DNA of 16,264 bases from DASYQV01 sp036005125. Its GTDB lineage: Bacteria; Acidobacteriota; Vicinamibacteria; Vicinamibacterales; UBA2999. The notes under the pieces are model-generated. The model saw only the letters and a list, made by a program, of their open reading frames with translations, ran no database searches and was not told where the DNA came from. The stretch's first letter is position 1, and every line of letters begins with the position of its first letter. The DNA lies in contig DASYQV010000051.1 in NCBI GenBank assembly GCA_036005125.1, forward strand, positions 1 through 16,264, read 5' to 3'. A program made the translations under genes and the position numbers. Positions 13,468 to 16,264 of this stretch are shown here, in pieces.

Positions 13468-14763
13468 TCAGTTCGACTTCCTGTTCCGCGCCGCCCGCTC
13501 GGCAACCTGCTTCTTGAACGCCTCGTCGGTCATCGAGTGGGCGTTGATCCACGCGAAGCCCATTTCGTCGATCGACCGGTTTCCAAAACCTGCAGGATTG
13601 CGCGGATCGGGGTTGTACCGGTTCGCGGAGCTGTTGTCGTACCAACTAATCACGTGCAGCATGGTGTAGGCCGGCAGCAACGGCGCGACGTCGTCCGCGT
13701 AGCTGTAGTTCCGCATCCAGGCGAAGTTGTGCTTGGCGCAGCTCAACGTCTCGACCTTGCCGTTGGGATAGATCGCCTCCACACACTGCCGGCTCCCGCG
13801 ATTGTGCAGGTGCGGCTGGAAGGACAGCACCTTCGTCGGCTTCGTCAGCAGCTGATAGCCGTCGACGCGACCGATCTGGCCGGCCGGGACGTCGATGGTG
13901 TCGTAGCTGTCGCCCGCGTGGAGCGCGTCGACGACGAAAGGCGGGACGTAACCCTTGGGGTACAGCTGGAGGCCGAGCGCGACCCCGGCCTGCGTCTCTT
14001 CCCCGATCGAATGCATGTGGAGGTTGAACTTGATCTTCGAGTCCGCCTTGATCAGGCGGCCGGTGCCCTCGGGAAAGATGTCAGCGTTCTTGCCGACGGC
14101 GTACTCGTTGAGGAACGTCTCGGTGCCGTCCGGGAATTCCATGTCGGTTGTGGCGTGGTGAACGACTTTCTCCGACCCCGGCAAGGACGGTTTGGATTCC
14201 AGTGCCTTGATGTAGCGGTCTTCCGTCAGGCCAGCCGTCGTGTACAGGTCAACCCACCAGTCCGGGCCTTTGGGCGGCACCGTCATCGGCTTGGGCGTGG
14301 TAATGATGAGATCGGGCTTGCCCATCGCCCATTCGTTGCGGTTGGCAAACGCCGGCGGCGTGGGCGTGTCGGCGGGATTGCCTCGCGGGGCGCCGCTGTC
14401 GACCCACTTGACGATCGACGCGATCTCCTCGTCGGTCAACGACGGGTCGTCCTTGAACTTCTGAATGCCCACGTTGCGCTCGATGTACCACGGCGGCATT
14501 TCGCGCGCCGAGACTCGCGTCTTGATCGCGCGCGCCCAAGGCCGTACGTCCTCATATGTGATGAGCGACATGGGCGCAACCGACTCCGGCCGATGGCACA
14601 CGACGCACGACCGGTACAGAATGGGCGCGACGTGCTTGGTAAACGTCACCTCTGCGGCGCGTCCGCCGGGCTGCTGCGCCATCGCCGAGCCGTTGGCGAG
14701 TAAAACCATCATGGCTATCGCTGCCATCACGAGCGCTGCACGCGGGTTCCATGCGGTACTCAT
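13468..14763 (-). CDS. Secreted heme-c and PHM-like copper oxidoreductase
   Basis: A 431-residue protein starting at ATG 14763, with GGAGG six bases upstream. A TTG six bases earlier overlaps that site and is rejected. The signal peptide ends near SAMA-QQ (about residue 29). The N-terminal domain has one c-type heme site, CVVCH (53-57), followed by AREMPPW (87-92), where the Met could be the distal heme ligand. The C-terminal two thirds resemble the two-domain copper type II ascorbate-dependent monooxygenase fold (PHM/DBM family). Candidate copper ligands are VVHH (His202, His203), HMH (His249, His251), PHLH (His318, His320) and DEM (Met401); NSSANRYNPDPRNP is typical of the relatives I remember. 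It probably works in the periplasm in an oxidation whose substrate is unknown, with the heme domain as electron donor or acceptor. The Ig-like gene follows on the same strand. Confidence 0.85.
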   Translation of the reverse strand: MSTAWNPRAALVMAAIAMMVLLANGSAMAQQPGGRAAEVTFTKHVAPILYRSCVVCHRPESVAPMSLITYEDVRPWARAIKTRVSAREMPPWYIERNVGIQKFKDDPSLTDEEIASIVKWVDSGAPRGNPADTPTPPAFANRNEWAMGKPDLIITTPKPMTVPPKGPDWWVDLYTTAGLTEDRYIKALESKPSLPGSEKVVHHATTDMEFPDGTETFLNEYAVGKNADIFPEGTGRLIKADSKIKFNLHMHSIGEETQAGVALGLQLYPKGYVPPFVVDALHAGDSYDTIDVPAGQIGRVDGYQLLTKPTKVLSFQPHLHNRGSRQCVEAIYPNGKVETLSCAKHNFAWMRNYSYADDVAPLLPAYTMLHVISWYDNSSANRYNPDPRNPAGFGNRSIDEMGFAWINAHSMTDEAFKKQVAERAARNRKSN

Positions 14764-14798
14764 CGTCAACCTCCAACCGTGCCACGACGGCCACGTGA

Positions 14799-14804
14799 AT
14801 TGTA
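14799..14804 (-). promoter_or_regulatory. Possible -10 element before the heme/copper protein gene
   Basis: The minus strand reads TACAAT here, one base from TATAAT. This would place a transcript start about 28 bases before the ATG at 14763. No convincing -35 element is seen at the right distance, so this is only a weak candidate. The gap to the preceding gene is 77 bp, enough for a promoter but also compatible with co-transcription. Confidence 0.2.
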
Positions 14805-14840
14805 GCCACGACGCACGCGAAGATCACGAAGTTCTTTGGA

Positions 14841-16256
14841 TCAGTCCCGGAGCACCTGCTTCAAGGCACGGCGCGCGGCAAAATACCCGCACATCCCGTG
14901 GACGCCAACACCGGGAGGCGTCGATGCCGAGCAGATGTACAACCCGCGAACCGGCGTGGAGTAGGTGCGCCAGGTGGGACGAGCGAAGAGTTGTCGCAGA
15001 TCGGTCACGCCAGCTCCGATATCTCCTCCAAACAGATTCGGGTTATTGCGCTCGATATCGGCTGGCGTCATCACCGCACGGGCCAGTACGCGATCGCGGA
15101 ATCCGGGCGCGAACCGTTCGATCTGCCGCTCGATGCGCGGAAGCATGTCGAGCCCCGATCCTTGCGGCACGTGACAGTACGTCCATACCGTATGACGGCC
15201 GCTTGGCGCCCGTGAGGGATCGACCAGAGAAGGTTGAACCAGCAGCACAAACGGACGCTCCGCGTGGCGGCCGCCCCAGGCATCACGCTCGGACGATGCG
15301 ATCTCCTCGAGCGTGCCGCCGAGATGGACGGTGGGCGCGCGCGCGCACGTGGCGCTCCGCCACGGAATCGGACCGTCCAGCGCCCAATCCACCTTGTACA
15401 CGCCCATCCCATACCGGTAACGTTCCAACGCGCGCCGGTATGCCGGCGGAAACCGGTGACCGGCGATTCGCAGCAAGGGTCTGGGCGAGAGGTCGCAGAG
15501 TACCGCCTTCGCTGGCGGCAGTTCGTCCACTGAATTGACGGCTGCGCCGGTCACGATTTCGCCGCCGAGCGATCGCAGATACGAGGCCAGGGCGTTGGCG
15601 AGGCTCTGGGCGCCGCCGCGCGGGAGGACCCACCCCGCGAGATGTGCCATGAGGCCGAGCACCAGCCCGAAACCGGCCGTGGGACGTGCATCGAGCGGCA
15701 TCATGCCGTGCGCGGCAATGCCGCCAAACAACGCGCGTGCGTGCGCGTCCCTGAACGTGCGACACGCAAGCGCCTCGGCTGACTGGAGCGCACGCCATCC
15801 AAAGGCTGCCATCACACCAGGATGCCGCGGCCAGCGAAGCGGTCCGAGTACATCGGTTTCGATAGATGGCCAACTCCGAATCAGCGGGATGAACAAACGC
15901 CGATACGCGTCGCCATCCACGCGGAGCGCCTCTGCGGTGCGATCAACCGATCGATACGCGACAGCAGCGGAACCATCGTCGAACGGGTGCGCGACCATCG
16001 CCGCTGGCTCGATCCATTCGAGCCCATGAGCTGTAAGGGGTAAGGTGCGAAAGAACGGTGAGCTGGCGGCGAGGGGATGAACCGCCGAGCACACGTCATG
16101 CGTAAAGCCCGGCAGCGTCAGCTCTGCCGAGCGACAGCCTCCGCCAATCGTGTCTGCCGCCTCGAAGACGACGACCTTGCGGTGCGTTTGCGCGATGACA
16201 ATGGCGGCGGCTAGGCCGTTCGGCCCGGAGCCGACCACGACAGCGTCGGGACCCAT
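14841..16256 (-). CDS. FAD-dependent oxidoreductase, phytoene desaturase-like
   Basis: A complete 471-residue flavoprotein. The N-terminus is a Rossmann dinucleotide-binding fold: VVVGSGPNGLAAA (6-18) with the GxGxxG glycines at 9, 11 and 14, the ribose-binding Glu32 in VVFEA, and TIGGGCRS (37-43). The C-terminus carries the second FAD-contact segment, YICSASTPPGVGVHGMCGY (about residues 440-460). This layout is that of the COG1233 family (phytoene dehydrogenase, carotenoid isomerase, PYROXD2-like proteins); the length is slightly short but normal. The substrate cannot be told from sequence, and no carotenoid genes are nearby. An in-frame TGA two codons upstream of the ATG at 16256 fixes the earliest start. 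It is on the same strand as the heme/copper gene, 77 bp away, and both could serve one oxidation pathway, but that is conjecture. Confidence 0.9.
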   Translation of the reverse strand: MGPDAVVVGSGPNGLAAAIVIAQTHRKVVVFEAADTIGGGCRSAELTLPGFTHDVCSAVHPLAASSPFFRTLPLTAHGLEWIEPAAMVAHPFDDGSAAVAYRSVDRTAEALRVDGDAYRRLFIPLIRSWPSIETDVLGPLRWPRHPGVMAAFGWRALQSAEALACRTFRDAHARALFGGIAAHGMMPLDARPTAGFGLVLGLMAHLAGWVLPRGGAQSLANALASYLRSLGGEIVTGAAVNSVDELPPAKAVLCDLSPRPLLRIAGHRFPPAYRRALERYRYGMGVYKVDWALDGPIPWRSATCARAPTVHLGGTLEEIASSERDAWGGRHAERPFVLLVQPSLVDPSRAPSGRHTVWTYCHVPQGSGLDMLPRIERQIERFAPGFRDRVLARAVMTPADIERNNPNLFGGDIGAGVTDLRQLFARPTWRTYSTPVRGLYICSASTPPGVGVHGMCGYFAARRALKQVLRD

Positions 16257-16264
16257 CCGTCAGG

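Noticed and set aside
14764..14769. TTG start for the heme/copper protein
   Set aside because: The TTG overlaps the GGAGG site, which is ideally spaced for the ATG at 14763.

Overview
The window is GC-rich bacterial DNA. It reads as part of a natural-product (hybrid PKS-NRPS) locus flanked by cell-wall and oxidoreductase genes. No rRNA, tRNA or other taxonomic marker is present. The high GC, a c-type-heme/copper-monooxygenase-like secreted protein beside an Ig-like secreted partner, and intergenic gaps filled with palindromic repeats remind me of soil Acidobacteriota, perhaps the Vicinamibacteria/Gp6 group. That assignment is an inference of modest confidence.

Layout. Every gene except one is on the minus strand, so transcription runs from high to low coordinates. 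In that direction they are: a FAD-dependent phytoene-desaturase-like oxidoreductase (16256-14841); a secreted heme-c/PHM-like copper oxidoreductase (14763-13468); a secreted Ig-like hypothetical protein (13352-12432); a class A penicillin-binding protein (11906-9486); a PKS module protein KS-AT-ACP-C (9319-4862); and an NRPS that begins at 4444 and runs off the left edge as C*-A-PCP-C-... . One small exported or membrane-anchored hypothetical protein (11945-12259) lies on the plus strand, head to head with the penicillin-binding protein.

How the genes may work together. The PKS protein would extend an acyl or aminoacyl starter, supplied by another protein, with malonate. It has no reductive domains, so the beta-keto group should remain. 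Its own C-terminal condensation domain would then join the product to an amino acid on the next protein. The adenylation domain of that NRPS reads D-L-T-K-I-G-E-V-G-K at the ten specificity positions, one residue from the asparagine code I remember, so Asn is predicted. The NRPS starts with a condensation-like domain whose HHxxxDG motif is degraded. The peptide bond is therefore probably made by the intact C domain at the end of the PKS, with C* as a structural or docking domain. Thioesterase, tailoring and export genes are not in view and would lie to the left.

The most unusual non-coding feature is that all four gaps longer than 100 bp (4445-4861, 9320-9485, 12260-12431, 13353-13467) are filled by inverted or tandem repeat structures of different sequence. 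The first two lie directly upstream of the two synthase genes, where a ribosome-binding site would be expected, and each begins inside the TAG stop of the preceding gene. A fifth palindrome lies inside the PKS gene and is translated as an inter-domain linker.
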